The notes: generated from the letters alone by a model not told the origin. Shown: positions 42,378 through 52,528, counted from the stretch's first letter. The stretch is 64,000 bases of DNA from Flavobacterium sp. GSB-24 (GCF_027924665.1 NZ_AP027043.1:1736001-1800000); one strand, 5' to 3'. Program-made: numbers and translations.

Positions 42378-44978
42378 TTAGTTTTTCTTTTTGAAAAGAC
42401 CATTCAGCAAATCACTTGCTTTTTTGGTAACCTCTTGTGTTTTCTGTTCTTTTTCTGTTTTTGCAGCCTGCGTTGTATCTTTAGCTTTTGTGTTTTTGTT
42501 GATTAAATCAGTAAGAGCCGAAGTTCCTTTTTGAGTCAATTTATCTTTCTGCTGATTAACCAGTTGGGTAGTCAAACTACTTACGGCAGTTTTCATATCT
42601 GTACTGATTTTAGGATTCGAAAAGTTTCCAGTCAAAGAAGCATTAATTGGAATATTATCCAGTTTTGCGGCATCTGCAGGAGACAATTTTGCAATTAAAT
42701 TGTTGGCTTCTGTTCCTAAATATTTAGCAGGAACATCAAACTTAATGGTGTAATTCATAGTTTGGTCAAAACCGTGAGTTCCTCCAACTGTAGCTTTAAT
42801 ATCTTGATATTTAATATCAAATGGTTTTACGTTTACTCTTCCGTTTTCAAAAGTCAGAGCTGCTTTAATATCATTTAAATTAACTTTGTTTAAATCAATA
42901 AACTTAACATTTGAACTTAAGGCATTAAGTAAAGTTGAGTTTTTAGCATTTACGGTAGTCGAAAGCAATTGACCGATTAAGTCTCCTGAAATCGATTTTA
43001 AATCTGGCGTTAATTCTTTCGCATCTAAATTTCCATTCAGTTTAATAGTCGAATTTAATTTTCCATTAATAATTCCAGCTATTGGGGCAATTTTTTTCAT
43101 CATGTCCAATTGCGTAAAAGTCTGTGCAATATCAACTTGATTAAATCCTAAATTCATATCAAAAGTTGGAACCTTTTCTTTTGTAGAAACAGCACCATTA
43201 AGACCAATTGTTCCGCCAAAAATAGAAGTTTTAAAGTTTTCTAAAGTTGCTTTTTCATCTTTGATAAGTAACTTTCCAGAAACATCTTTTAGTTTTAAAT
43301 TGTCGTATAAAACAGTTGTAGCTTTTGCATTTAAAGTACAATTTAAAAAAGCAGGAATCTTCATTGCTTCAGCTGGTTTTGCCGGAGTTTTAGTCTCTGT
43401 TTTTGCAGGTTCGCCAGAAGTCATAAAATCATCAACAGCCAATTGATTCGAGCTCATGTTGAAGTTTCCTCTAAGTTCTTGTTTTTTAAACATAAAACCG
43501 TAGAAATTCTCCAACACTCCGTTGATAGCAATATCACTTTTTCCAGTTGTCGCATTAAACTGTTTTAAGTTAATTTTGCTCGGATTGAATTCTACCAATG
43601 CCGTACTGATGTTCATAGATTTATTGTTTTCATCTGTATATTTAAATCCAGATAAACTCATTGTTCCAGCATTTTTTATGTTTTGATACTGGCTTTTTTC
43701 AACAGAAGCCATGTCAAAATTAGTTGTAACGTCAGCTTTTAAAATTCCAGCCAAAGGTTTATCCATTTTAATTGGATATGCTTTCGAAAGGTTCGCCAAA
43801 TTGATTGTTCCCTTTAAAGCCGCATCAACAATCGGATTTACGGTTATGTTTTTAATATTTGCTTTAGCGTTAAAAACATCCTGATCAATTCTGAAAGATA
43901 ACTTGTCTAAATTCACATAAGTATCGTTTAGAATTCCAGTTTCGTTAATGATTTTAGTATCAATTACAATATTTTGAACTGATTTTGGAAGGTTTGGATA
44001 TTGGAAAGAAGCATTATTAGATGCGATTTCAATATTAAATTTAGGAACCGTTGTTTCTGTTAATTCACCTTTTGCAAAACCATTTACGGTAAAATCTCCA
44101 GTAGTTTTTACGCCGTCTAAACTCGAAGCATAAGCTGAAGGGATTAACCCTAAGAAGTTGGTAAATGATGAAGTAGGTGTTTTAAATTTCAAATCGTAAA
44201 TCTGTTTATTTTCAGCCATTTGAATGAATCCGTCAAATTCCAAAGGTAATTGATTGATTAAAGCTTTATTCTCTTTAAAAGTATATTTGCTTTTTTCTAA
44301 ATCAATTCCAAGAACTGCGTCTAAAGTAAGTTTGACATTTTTCATGTAATTCATTTTATCCATGTCCAATGAAACTTTTGCAGTAGTTTTTGTATCCAAA
44401 TCTAATTTTGAATTGGTAAAATTTCCAGTTCCTTCATGATTCAAACTGTCAATAACCATCTTGATTTTTGAACCTTGATCGATATATCTAAAAGTGAAAT
44501 TCTCGATTTTATAATTTTGAATTTTTAAAGAAAGCGGTTTGCTTTCTTCACTTTTTTTGTCTTCTTTTTTATCTTTTAATGCGATATCAAAGTTTCCAAC
44601 ACCATCTTTATTGAAGATTATATTTACTAATCCGTTTGTAGAACTAATTCCCTGAATGCTTAACGGTTCTTCTTTTCCTTTGAAAAGTTCTTTGATACTC
44701 ATTTTTAAATTTAACTCGCCTAAAGAAACTAATGTATCGCCTTCAAAAGGAGCTTTGTTAATAATCACAAGTTTCTCAATTCCGACTGTTGCGTTTGGGA
44801 AATTTTTGAATAAACTTAAATCAGCATCTTTAAAACTTACTTTGGCATCAACACTTTCGTTAATGGCCTCGGCAATTTTGGCTTTAATTTGATCTTTAAA
44901 GAAATACGGAATGGCAAATAATGCGGCAACAAATACCACAATGACTATGGCACTTATTTTTAAAACTTTCTTTAGCAT
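42378..44978 (-). CDS. AsmA-family protein
   Basis: 866 aa. An N-terminal membrane anchor (about residues 7-27) and an AsmA domain start VSFKDADLSLFKNFPNATVGI. Long beta-rich repeats follow, as in the bridge-like lipid-transfer proteins TamB/AsmA. The last part has a conserved AsmA C-terminal region (GGTHGFDQTMNYTIKFDVP) and ends in a Lys/Thr/Gln-rich tail. Family members are thought to move phospholipids between inner and outer membrane. Single-gene unit. Confidence 0.92.
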   Translation of the reverse strand: MLKKVLKISAIVIVVFVAALFAIPYFFKDQIKAKIAEAINESVDAKVSFKDADLSLFKNFPNATVGIEKLVIINKAPFEGDTLVSLGELNLKMSIKELFKGKEEPLSIQGISSTNGLVNIIFNKDGVGNFDIALKDKKEDKKSEESKPLSLKIQNYKIENFTFRYIDQGSKIKMVIDSLNHEGTGNFTNSKLDLDTKTTAKVSLDMDKMNYMKNVKLTLDAVLGIDLEKSKYTFKENKALINQLPLEFDGFIQMAENKQIYDLKFKTPTSSFTNFLGLIPSAYASSLDGVKTTGDFTVNGFAKGELTETTVPKFNIEIASNNASFQYPNLPKSVQNIVIDTKIINETGILNDTYVNLDKLSFRIDQDVFNAKANIKNITVNPIVDAALKGTINLANLSKAYPIKMDKPLAGILKADVTTNFDMASVEKSQYQNIKNAGTMSLSGFKYTDENNKSMNISTALVEFNPSKINLKQFNATTGKSDIAINGVLENFYGFMFKKQELRGNFNMSSNQLAVDDFMTSGEPAKTETKTPAKPAEAMKIPAFLNCTLNAKATTVLYDNLKLKDVSGKLLIKDEKATLENFKTSIFGGTIGLNGAVSTKEKVPTFDMNLGFNQVDIAQTFTQLDMMKKIAPIAGIINGKLNSTIKLNGNLDAKELTPDLKSISGDLIGQLLSTTVNAKNSTLLNALSSNVKFIDLNKVNLNDIKAALTFENGRVNVKPFDIKYQDIKATVGGTHGFDQTMNYTIKFDVPAKYLGTEANNLIAKLSPADAAKLDNIPINASLTGNFSNPKISTDMKTAVSSLTTQLVNQQKDKLTQKGTSALTDLINKNTKAKDTTQAAKTEKEQKTQEVTKKASDLLNGLFKKKN

Positions 44979-45100
44979 ATAAATAGATTTGAGGGTTTAA
45001 CATCTTAAAAATCGACTCCTGCAAAAATAGTTTTTTTTAGCAGAGTGCGGAGATAAAGTTTTCTTAAAAATGTAAGAATTTTACTTTTGTTTGTTAAATA

Positions 45101-45137
45101 AAAAAAATCCGATTGAAATTAGTTCAAACGGATTTTT
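45101..45137 (-). terminator. Terminator after the sppA-hydrolase pair
   Basis: Minus-strand AAAAATCCGTTTGAA-loop-TTCAATCGGATTTTT with a T-rich tail (A run on plus at about 45099-45107). It lies 17 bp beyond the hydrolase stop. Confidence 0.75.
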
Positions 45138-45153
45138 AATATTCTTTATTTCA

Positions 45154-46104
45154 TTATTTCTGAATAAATGAAACAATCTTATCGACCAGCGTTTCAGATA
45201 TAGGAAGTGTTTCATTATTATAACTCGCTAAATTGGCGTCTTTATCGCCGTCAATGATTTTTAAAACGTGATTCATTTTGTCAATTATAACCATTTCAGC
45301 ATTCTTATTGGCTTCAGATAAATTTTCGGCATCTTTCACAGTAACTTGGATGTCATTGTCTCCTTGCAGAATTAAAATTGGAATAGTAACTTTCTTTATT
45401 TCTGTCTGAGGATTGTATTTGAACCAAGAAATGAGATAAGGCTGAATACTTGGTCGGAAAAGTGAAACCACCATCGGATCAACTTTTTTTACTGTAAATC
45501 CGTTTTTTAAACTGTCGATTATAGGAAAAGTCATATCGTTAAGCTGTTTCATAGATCTTGAACCAATCTGCGTTTTGATAATTTTATCTGCAGAATCACC
45601 TGCACCCGCAATCGAAACAAACTTATCTGCTTTGGCGCACGCAATCATTCCTATTAATGATCCTTCGCTATGCCCAATTACTACTATTTTAGAGAAACGT
45701 TTATCTTGTTTTAAATAATTAATCCAGCTTTTAGCGTCGTCTATATAATTTTCGAAAACCAAGCTGCTTTCAGATAATCCGCCGGCTGCTTTGCTTTCGC
45801 CAATTCCTCTTTTATCAAATCTTAAAGATGCAATTCCATTTTTAGCCAGCGCCTCTGCAAGCATTTTTAAAGAATTGTTCTTCATCATTGCATTGTTCCC
45901 ATTTCGATCTGTTGGTCCAGATCCTGCAATAATCAAAGCGACTGGATATTTTTTTGTTAGATCTGGCGTAGTCAGCGTACCAAAAATTTGATTGGTATTT
46001 ATTTTTAAGACTGCTGGAGTTTCTTTAAAAGTAATTTCTTTTTTGTTCTGCGCATTTAAAACGCTCCAAAACAAAACCGTTAAAAAAAGGATTATCTTAT
46101 TCAT
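45154..46104 (-). CDS. Exported alpha/beta-hydrolase
   Basis: 316 aa with a signal peptide (MNKIILFLTVLFWSVLNA), so probably periplasmic or surface-linked. The oxyanion region is IAGSGPTDRNGNN and the nucleophile elbow is GHSEGS. The catalytic Asp/His pair is expected at QGDNDIQV and MNHVLK. The pattern matches the dienelactone hydrolase/YqiA-like group of unknown substrate. It begins 1 bp after the sppA stop and is co-transcribed with it. Confidence 0.9.
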   Translation of the reverse strand: MNKIILFLTVLFWSVLNAQNKKEITFKETPAVLKINTNQIFGTLTTPDLTKKYPVALIIAGSGPTDRNGNNAMMKNNSLKMLAEALAKNGIASLRFDKRGIGESKAAGGLSESSLVFENYIDDAKSWINYLKQDKRFSKIVVIGHSEGSLIGMIACAKADKFVSIAGAGDSADKIIKTQIGSRSMKQLNDMTFPIIDSLKNGFTVKKVDPMVVSLFRPSIQPYLISWFKYNPQTEIKKVTIPILILQGDNDIQVTVKDAENLSEANKNAEMVIIDKMNHVLKIIDGDKDANLASYNNETLPISETLVDKIVSFIQK

Positions 46105-46105
46105 A

Positions 46106-47863
46106 TTAATAAATATTGATTCCGTAAGGCATTAATGCTTGTATTCCTTTTTGTTTTTGAAATTTCTTTACCTGTTCGATAAGAAGATAATTTTCTTCTC
46201 CAATTTCTTCTTTAATGAAAGCTTCTTTCGATTTAGCAAAAGGCATAGTAGAAAGTAAATCGTTAAAAGTCTTTTCGTATTCAGGATAATTCTGAGTGCT
46301 GTATTTTTTTATTTTGGCAATCTTAGCAGCTTCGGCAATTGCAGCATTCAATCCTCCAATTTTATCTACTAAACCTAATTTTAAAGCTTCTGTTCCTGAC
46401 CACACTCGGCCTTGCGCAATAGCATCAACTTGATCGAAAGACATCTTACGTCCGTTCGCTACACGCGTTACAAAAGTGTTGTAAATTTTTTCGACTCCTT
46501 CTAAGGTAAAAGCCTTGAACTTCTCATCAACTGGCAAAAACGGACTGTAATTTGCTGCGTTTTCATGAGTTTTTACTTGTTCTGAATTGATTCCTAATTT
46601 ATTAGCCAAAGGACTGAAGTTTGGAAGTACTCCAAAAACACCAATTGATCCTGTAATTGTATTGTTTTCTGCAAATATTTTATTGGCGTTGCAGGCAATG
46701 TAATAGCCGCCAGAAGCAGCATAATTCCCCATAGAAACCACGACTGGTTTTACTTTTTTAGTAACCTCAATTTCTCTCCAGATTAAATCAGAAGTCAGGG
46801 CGCTTCCTCCTGGGCTGTCAATTCTAAGAACGATCGCTTTTACGTCGTCATTTTTTCTTGCTTCCTGCAAAGAACGACGCATCGAACCTTCTCCAATAGT
46901 ATTTACATCTCCTTCGCCGCTTCCAATTTCACCTTGAGCATAAATAATTGCAATTTGATCAGTTGCATTATTAGCTAGGGCAGTTGTAGCATTATTTTGA
47001 GTATAATCTAAAATCGAAATTTTATTGTAATCTTCATCTTTATCTACTTTCAATGCTTTTCTAATGGCATCGTGATACACATCTTCATAAGCAATTACGT
47101 CTACCAAATGTTGCTGCTTTGCCATTTCAGGAGTTCTTGCTAAAAGTCCGTTGGCAATTTCATTTAATTTTGGCAGCGGAATATTTCTACTTTTTGAAAT
47201 ATCGGCAGAAACAGTAGCCCAAATTGAGTTTAAAAGCGCAGTAATCTGTTCTCTGTTGGCATCACTCATACTATTTTGTAAAAAAGGTTCAACAGCACTT
47301 TTATATTTTCCATGACGGATCACTTCCATGTGAATTCCTGATTTTTCTTGAAAATCTTTGAAGAACATTACTTCAGAAGAAAGTCCTTTAAAATCTAAAT
47401 CACCAACTGGATTTATATATATTGTATTAGCTACAGAAGTTAAATAATATTCTTTCTGCGAATATGTATTGGCATAAGCCCAAACAAATTTTCCTGATTT
47501 TTTAAAACTTTCAAGAGCATTTCTTAAATCTTTGTATTGAGCAAGACCCAACGAAGATTCGTCATTTAAAATAGAGATTCCTTTAATATTATCATCTGTT
47601 TTAGCCGCTTCGATTGCATTAATCACATCAGTTAAACCAATACCTTTTTTATCAGAAAAAGCAGTTACCCAAGGATCTTTATACTTCCCAGCATAGTCAT
47701 CTTTGATTTCCTTTAAATTAAATTCAATAACCGAATCAGATTTAACAGAAACCTTGTCGTCTCCGCCAAAAAGTGTGACAATAAAAATTACTCCAAAAAA
47801 GAAGAGCATAATAAATACAAAAATACCAATTACGGTAGCAAGTACATTTCCTAAAAACTTCAT
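46106..47863 (-). CDS. sppA: Signal peptide peptidase SppA, 67K type
   Basis: Membrane-bound serine protease that degrades leftover signal peptides. The 585-aa protein has one N-terminal helix (about 9-32) and the duplicated SppA fold of the long E. coli type. The Ser-Lys catalytic pair is present: Lys188 (RHGKYKSAVEPF) and Ser384 (NYAASGGYY). The second domain has LRIDSPGGSALTSD. First gene of a two-gene operon with the hydrolase. Confidence 0.96.
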   Translation of the reverse strand: MKFLGNVLATVIGIFVFIMLFFFGVIFIVTLFGGDDKVSVKSDSVIEFNLKEIKDDYAGKYKDPWVTAFSDKKGIGLTDVINAIEAAKTDDNIKGISILNDESSLGLAQYKDLRNALESFKKSGKFVWAYANTYSQKEYYLTSVANTIYINPVGDLDFKGLSSEVMFFKDFQEKSGIHMEVIRHGKYKSAVEPFLQNSMSDANREQITALLNSIWATVSADISKSRNIPLPKLNEIANGLLARTPEMAKQQHLVDVIAYEDVYHDAIRKALKVDKDEDYNKISILDYTQNNATTALANNATDQIAIIYAQGEIGSGEGDVNTIGEGSMRRSLQEARKNDDVKAIVLRIDSPGGSALTSDLIWREIEVTKKVKPVVVSMGNYAASGGYYIACNANKIFAENNTITGSIGVFGVLPNFSPLANKLGINSEQVKTHENAANYSPFLPVDEKFKAFTLEGVEKIYNTFVTRVANGRKMSFDQVDAIAQGRVWSGTEALKLGLVDKIGGLNAAIAEAAKIAKIKKYSTQNYPEYEKTFNDLLSTMPFAKSKEAFIKEEIGEENYLLIEQVKKFQKQKGIQALMPYGINIY

Positions 47864-48001
47864 ATGTATATTTTTTTAATAAGTAGAGAAAAAGGGCAAA
47901 ATGTTACAAATTAGACATCTAAAATTATGATAAAATCTAAGACGTCGTTTCACAAATATATTGGTTAATTCTAAAATAGTTTTAGTTAATTTGCATTAAT
48001 T

Positions 48002-49135
48002 ATGAAATTACAGCATCAAGTCGTTTTATCGATAGGCAGCAACCAAGGCAGCAGACTAGAAAACATCCAAAAATGTATTGATTTAATCCATCAAAAAGTA
48101 GGTACTGTCATTCAGGTTTCAAAACTTTACGAAACTCCTGCATGGGGTTTTGAGAGTGATGCATTTTATAATTGTGCACTTCTTTTGCATACCAATTCTT
48201 CTGCTCAAAAAATACTAAATCAAGTTTTGAAGGTCGAAAAAGAGCTGGGAAGAATTCGCTTGAATCAAAAAGGTTATCAATCCAGAATTATTGATGTTGA
48301 TTTAATTGTTTATGATAATGAAATTATTGATTCAGAGAAACTAAAAATTCCGCATCCGCTGATGCAAAATAGGAATTTTGTTTTGCTTCCGATGCAGGAT
48401 TTGAAGCTAAATTGGAAACATCCTATTTTGCAGAAAACTATAACAGAACTAATTGCTGTTACTCCAGACGAAAGTGTTTGTACTATTGTTCAGGATTTGA
48501 AAAACCCGCTCGATGAAATTCCTTTAAATCAATTTAATTATATTTCTTTTGAAGGAAATATTGGTGCAGGAAAAACAACTTTGGTGCATAAGATTGCAGA
48601 AGATTTTAATGCTAAAACCGTTTTAGAAAGATTCGCAGATAATCCGTTTCTTCCAAAGTTTTACAAAGATCAAAATAGATATGCTTTTCCTTTAGAAATG
48701 TCTTTTTTGGCTGATCGTTATCAACAGTTATCAGATGATTTGGCGCAGTTTGATTTGTTCAAAGATTTTATTGTAGCTGATTATCATATTTTTAAATCGC
48801 TGATATTTGCTAAAATTACGCTTGCAGAAGATGAATATCGTTTGTACAGAAATTTGTTCGATATCATTTACAAAGAAATGCCGAAACCAGATCTGTACGT
48901 TTATTTATATCAGAATACAGAACGTCTGCTTCAAAATATCAAGAAACGCGGCCGTAATTACGAACAGAACATCGAAGCATCCTATTTAGATAAAATCAAC
49001 AACGGATACTTAGAATACATAAAATCGCAAACCGACTTGAATGTTTTAATAATCGACGTTTCAGATCGTGATTTTGTAAAAAAACACGAAGACTACGTTT
49101 TTATCTTAGATGAAATCAAGAAGAAGTTACGCTAA
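48002..49135 (+). CDS. folK: FolK-deoxynucleoside kinase fusion protein
   Basis: 377-aa bifunctional protein. The N-terminal part (about 1-160) is 6-hydroxymethyl-7,8-dihydropterin pyrophosphokinase: LSIGSNQGSRLENIQKCIDL, LYETPAWGFESDAFYN and metal ligands Asp98/Asp100 (RIIDVDLIVYD). The C-terminal part (about 178-377) is a deoxynucleoside kinase with P-loop GNIGAGKT (185-192), the ERFADNPFLPKFY block and the lid RGRNYEQNI. It links folate synthesis and deoxynucleotide salvage, both feeding thymidylate metabolism. The fusion is known in Bacteroidota. No frameshift separates the halves. Confidence 0.94.
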   Translation: MKLQHQVVLSIGSNQGSRLENIQKCIDLIHQKVGTVIQVSKLYETPAWGFESDAFYNCALLLHTNSSAQKILNQVLKVEKELGRIRLNQKGYQSRIIDVDLIVYDNEIIDSEKLKIPHPLMQNRNFVLLPMQDLKLNWKHPILQKTITELIAVTPDESVCTIVQDLKNPLDEIPLNQFNYISFEGNIGAGKTTLVHKIAEDFNAKTVLERFADNPFLPKFYKDQNRYAFPLEMSFLADRYQQLSDDLAQFDLFKDFIVADYHIFKSLIFAKITLAEDEYRLYRNLFDIIYKEMPKPDLYVYLYQNTERLLQNIKKRGRNYEQNIEASYLDKINNGYLEYIKSQTDLNVLIIDVSDRDFVKKHEDYVFILDEIKKKLR

Positions 49136-49138
49136 TGT

Positions 49139-49245
49139 GGTAATTAGATAATTAGTCAATTAGATAATTCTTTTGTGTTTTTAAATTATCTAATTTTCAA
49201 ATTGGCACATTTTCTAATTCTCAAATTGACACATTATCTAATTAA
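49139..49245. repeat. Periodic AT-rich tract with AATTAGATAATT / AATTATCTAATT words
   Basis: Near-tandem words (AATTAGATAATT, TTTTCAAATTG[G/A]CACATT, TCTAATT) fill the gap between the convergent folK and type B cargo genes, with inverted halves that can pair. The same words appear at 26015-26107. Confidence 0.6.
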
Positions 49246-49246
49246 A

Positions 49247-51442
49247 TCATCTTTTTAAAGTAAAATGCCCTCTTAAAATCGGCTTAGTATCATCAATTTT
49301 TAAAGCGTACCAATAATCAGAAGCAGGAAGCGGAATTTGGTTTAAATTGCCGTCCCAGCCCATTTTTGATCTGCTTAATTGTGCAACTAATTTTCCGTAT
49401 CGGTCAAAAATAGTGACTTCTGCCTGCGGATAATTTTCCATTCCAGTTACCTCCCATACATCATTGAAAGTGTCGTTGTTTGGAGTGAAAAATGGAGGAA
49501 AAACAAGAACTACAAATTGTTTGGTAACTTGTCCGCATCCGCTCTTTTCTCGCGCATAAGCCGTTTGAAGCCCGCCAGGAACATTATAAAAAATGGTGGA
49601 ATCTTGATAATTAATTCCATCCAGAGAATATTCAAAATAATTTTCGGCTTTAACAGGATAGATAATCGCTCTTGTTCCTTCAACATCGATACGATCAATT
49701 TGTGGAACTTTATGCTCTTCAACCACTATAGTTTTTCTGCTTGTGCAATTCTCAGGAGCTGGACTAGTAACATCAACAGTATAAGTTCCTCCAGAATTAA
49801 TGGTAGTAGTTTGAGTTGTTGCTCCATTTGACCATTGATAATTCATTCCAGAAATCCCCGCGTCTAGTGTTATAGTTTGAAGCTGGCACAGAGGTAAAGT
49901 TTCATCAGTTACTGCAGGCGGTGCATAAATTACAATGTCTACAGGAATTCGGGTGGAGTTAATACAGCCGTTATTAGAAGACTCAGCATAATAAGTCGTG
50001 TTGGAAGAAATTACAGGAGTTACGAAATTATTTCCCGAAAAAACACTATTTCCTCCTGTAGAAGCTGTAAACCAGTTGATGCTTCCAATATTTGAAGTTG
50101 CTTTAATAGTTACAGATCCAGGTCCGCAATTAGTATATGTATTTTGTTCGGCAATTGGGGTTGCTGGAGTGGCATTTACTGTAGCAGTTACAGATTTTCT
50201 ATTCGATTCGCAGCCCGCATCAACATAATAAGTTGTAGTTGTACTTATTGAGGGAGTGGTGTAAGAAGTTCCGGTTCCTAATAAATTTCCTCCCGTAGCG
50301 GCATCATACCATCCAATAGTCGCTCCACTTGATGCCGTTGCAGTAAATGTAAAAGTTCCCGAATCACAAACTGGACCCGGATTTGCTGCTGGCGTTGCAA
50401 CGGGAATTGTAATTTTTGTACTTGCTGCAATTTCCAGTGGAGCTTCGCCTGGCATTCCGCCGTATTCTACAACATATCCTTTTGGCTGATAATTATCGCC
50501 GGGAGTCAATGATCCTGTGTTTGATAAATCGTTCCAAGAGCCTCTTATTCCAACTCCTGGCTGTGTAATATGTGCATAATCTTCATCTCCCTGCTGATTA
50601 GGTTCTCTCGTATTCCAGAAAGCAAAATTTGGAGTCGAACCGTTTGCATTTCCGTTCCAAAAAATAGTTCCAGCTTCAGGGCCGGTAACCCATTTCCAGA
50701 CACCTTCTGTTTCCGCATCGCTTCCGCCAATCCATCCAGTTCCAGAAGCCTGTTCGCCAATTAATTTAGCCTCATCGGCAGATAAAACTGTAGCTAAATA
50801 TCCTTGAAGACCGTAATATGTACTGGCAGCGGCTAAATCTCTTGCGTTTGTCCATGTAACGCCTACATTTGGAATAAATAAATAGTAATGTTCTGTAGAA
50901 GGAAGATAATTAGCTTGACCGATTGTAATAGAAAAAGTTCTTGTTCCAGATGCCGTTGCAGACGAATTGGTGAATACAACATCTTTTACTGCAGCAACAA
51001 AATCAGCATACGGAATTATAGTGGAAGAGGTTAATCCAGATAATTGTAATTTTCCTGAAGTTGTGTCCCAGCTCGTTATAATATTTGGATGTGATGCAGG
51101 ATTAGCTAATTCTAAGCGATCAAGTCCGCTGGAATATCCTGATGAAATCTGTATATAAAGTACCTGTGTTCCGTTTTCTGCTGGATCATGATTGATGGTA
51201 AAATCGGTAACAATATTAATTGTAGTTTGTGGACAGTATAATTGATCTCCTTCTGCAATAAGTTTAGGAGGATCAATTACGAAATTGTCTTTCTTATGCT
51301 TCTTTATTTTGGGATTTATAGAATGTTTTGAAGTAAGTGTATTCTTTTTGTTAAAAGTTTTTGTATTTTCATTTGCAATGGAAAAATTAAAACTTAAAAC
51401 GGAAAATAAAACAAGAATGGTTAGTAATTTGATATTTTTCAT
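49247..51442 (-). CDS. T9SS type B cargo: C-type-lectin-like and Ig-like surface protein
   Basis: 731-aa secreted protein. Signal peptide ends near residue 23 (NFSIA). A C-type-lectin-like domain at about 195-325 has VTWTNARDLAAASTYYGLQGYLAT, GSDAETEGVWKWVTGPEAG and GSWNDL. Three or more Ig-like repeats follow (PVCDSGTFTFTATASSGATI, then TTTTYYVDAGCESNRKSVTA-type endings). The C-terminal domain has the gliding-motility/type B sorting signature FFTPNNDTFNDVWEVTGMEN and VTIFDRYGKLV, ending GHFTLKR. It should be exported by the T9SS and placed on the surface, perhaps as a carbohydrate-binding adhesin. No PorP/SprF gene is adjacent. Confidence 0.92.
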   Translation of the reverse strand: MKNIKLLTILVLFSVLSFNFSIANENTKTFNKKNTLTSKHSINPKIKKHKKDNFVIDPPKLIAEGDQLYCPQTTINIVTDFTINHDPAENGTQVLYIQISSGYSSGLDRLELANPASHPNIITSWDTTSGKLQLSGLTSSTIIPYADFVAAVKDVVFTNSSATASGTRTFSITIGQANYLPSTEHYYLFIPNVGVTWTNARDLAAASTYYGLQGYLATVLSADEAKLIGEQASGTGWIGGSDAETEGVWKWVTGPEAGTIFWNGNANGSTPNFAFWNTREPNQQGDEDYAHITQPGVGIRGSWNDLSNTGSLTPGDNYQPKGYVVEYGGMPGEAPLEIAASTKITIPVATPAANPGPVCDSGTFTFTATASSGATIGWYDAATGGNLLGTGTSYTTPSISTTTTYYVDAGCESNRKSVTATVNATPATPIAEQNTYTNCGPGSVTIKATSNIGSINWFTASTGGNSVFSGNNFVTPVISSNTTYYAESSNNGCINSTRIPVDIVIYAPPAVTDETLPLCQLQTITLDAGISGMNYQWSNGATTQTTTINSGGTYTVDVTSPAPENCTSRKTIVVEEHKVPQIDRIDVEGTRAIIYPVKAENYFEYSLDGINYQDSTIFYNVPGGLQTAYAREKSGCGQVTKQFVVLVFPPFFTPNNDTFNDVWEVTGMENYPQAEVTIFDRYGKLVAQLSRSKMGWDGNLNQIPLPASDYWYALKIDDTKPILRGHFTLKR

Positions 51443-51484
51443 TTGCTAAAAATATCAATTAATTAATAACAAAAAAAATAATTT

Positions 51485-52021
51485 CTATTTCGGCCAATTT
51501 ATTTTTTGAAACAAATCCCAAACTACTATTCCAGCGCTAACTGCTATATTTAGTGAGTGTTTGGTACCAAGCTGAGGGATTTCAATACATCCATCGCATA
51601 TTGCAACAGCTTCCTGTGCAACACCATAAACTTCGTTACCAAATACCAGTGCATATTTTTGATCTTTTTCAATTGTAAAATCTTGAAGAAAAATCGCACT
51701 TTCAACCTGTTCAATGGCCATTGTAAGCACATTTTCTTTCTTTAAATTTTCAATAACTTCAAGAACATTTTCATAATGTTCCCATGCTACAGTTTCAGTC
51801 GCGCCAAGAGCAGTTTTATGAATTTCTTTGTTTGGAGGAGTGGCAGTAATACCGCATAAAATAATCTTTTCAATCAAAAATGCATCTGCCGTTCTAAAAA
51901 CAGAACCAATATTGTGAAGGCTTCGGATATCATCTAAAACTAATATTAAAGGTGTTTTTTCAGATTTCTTAAAATCTTCTATAGATTTACGGTCTAGTTC
52001 GCTGTTTTCGAGTTTTCTCAT
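51485..52021 (-). CDS. RNA methyltransferase, TrmH (SPOUT) family
   Basis: 178 aa, a compact SPOUT enzyme using S-adenosylmethionine for ribose 2'-O-methylation of RNA. The three family motifs are present: NIGSVFRTADA, YALVFGNEVYGV and SLNIAVSAGIVVWDL, forming the knotted cofactor site. It lacks the N-terminal RNA-binding extension of longer TrmH/RlmB proteins. Target RNA unknown (tRNA or rRNA). It is separated from the upstream DUF1573 gene by a terminator. Confidence 0.93.
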   Translation of the reverse strand: MRKLENSELDRKSIEDFKKSEKTPLILVLDDIRSLHNIGSVFRTADAFLIEKIILCGITATPPNKEIHKTALGATETVAWEHYENVLEVIENLKKENVLTMAIEQVESAIFLQDFTIEKDQKYALVFGNEVYGVAQEAVAICDGCIEIPQLGTKHSLNIAVSAGIVVWDLFQKINWPK

Positions 52022-52041
52022 TGGTGTTGAATTGTAGTCAT

Positions 52042-52073
52042 AAAAAAAGCTTCCAAAGATAAGGAAGCTTTTT
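52042..52073 (-). terminator. Terminator after the DUF1573 gene
   Basis: Minus-strand AAAAGCTTCC-loop-GGAAGCTTTT followed by T-rich sequence; flanked by A and T runs so may work both ways. Confidence 0.75.
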
Positions 52074-52096
52074 CGATTATTTATATGTTTTTCAGA

Positions 52097-52528
52097 TTAG
52101 CTTTTTACTGGATCTGGTAAAACAGTACCTTTAATAGTAAGGATTTTTGTAGGTTGTCCTTCAGCATTAGAAGTAACAGTTACAGTTTTTGTAAAAGCAC
52201 CAACTCTGTCAGTAGCATATTTTACACCAATAACACCTTTAGCTCCTGGAGCAATTGGTTCTTTTGGAGTAGTTGGAACAGTACATCCGCAAGATCCTGT
52301 AGTGTTAGTAATGATTAATGGTTTAGTTCCGTTGTTTACAAAAACAAACTCACGTTTACCATCAGCATTGTGAGCGATAGTTCCGTAATCAATAGTTTCT
52401 GTTTCGAAAAGCATTCCTGCTCCTTCAACTTTTGCAACTTTAGCAGCTTTAGCTTTTTTAGTTGTTTGTGCATTAGTAGCTGTAATACCAGCTACAGCTA
52501 ACATAGCGAATAAAATTATTTTTTTCAT
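52097..52528 (-). CDS. DUF1573-family exported protein
   Basis: 143 aa. I use the ATG at 52528, which opens a clean signal peptide (MKKIILFAMLAVAGITATNA); a longer frame to 52672 runs through the promoter. The mature domain has the DUF1573 signature FETETIDYGTIAHNADGKREFVFVNNGTKPL and TGSCGCTVPTTPKEPIAPG, an Ig-like (ASPM/SPD2-like) fold with a CGC motif. Very common in Bacteroidota, function unknown. Single gene with a strong promoter, so probably abundant. Confidence 0.93.
   Translation of the reverse strand: MKKIILFAMLAVAGITATNAQTTKKAKAAKVAKVEGAGMLFETETIDYGTIAHNADGKREFVFVNNGTKPLIITNTTGSCGCTVPTTPKEPIAPGAKGVIGVKYATDRVGAFTKTVTVTSNAEGQPTKILTIKGTVLPDPVKS

Noticed and set aside
49510..49831. 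Overlapping reading frames within the type B cargo gene
   Set aside because: Shadow frames on both strands of a clear 731-aa coding gene; no signal peptide or family motif.
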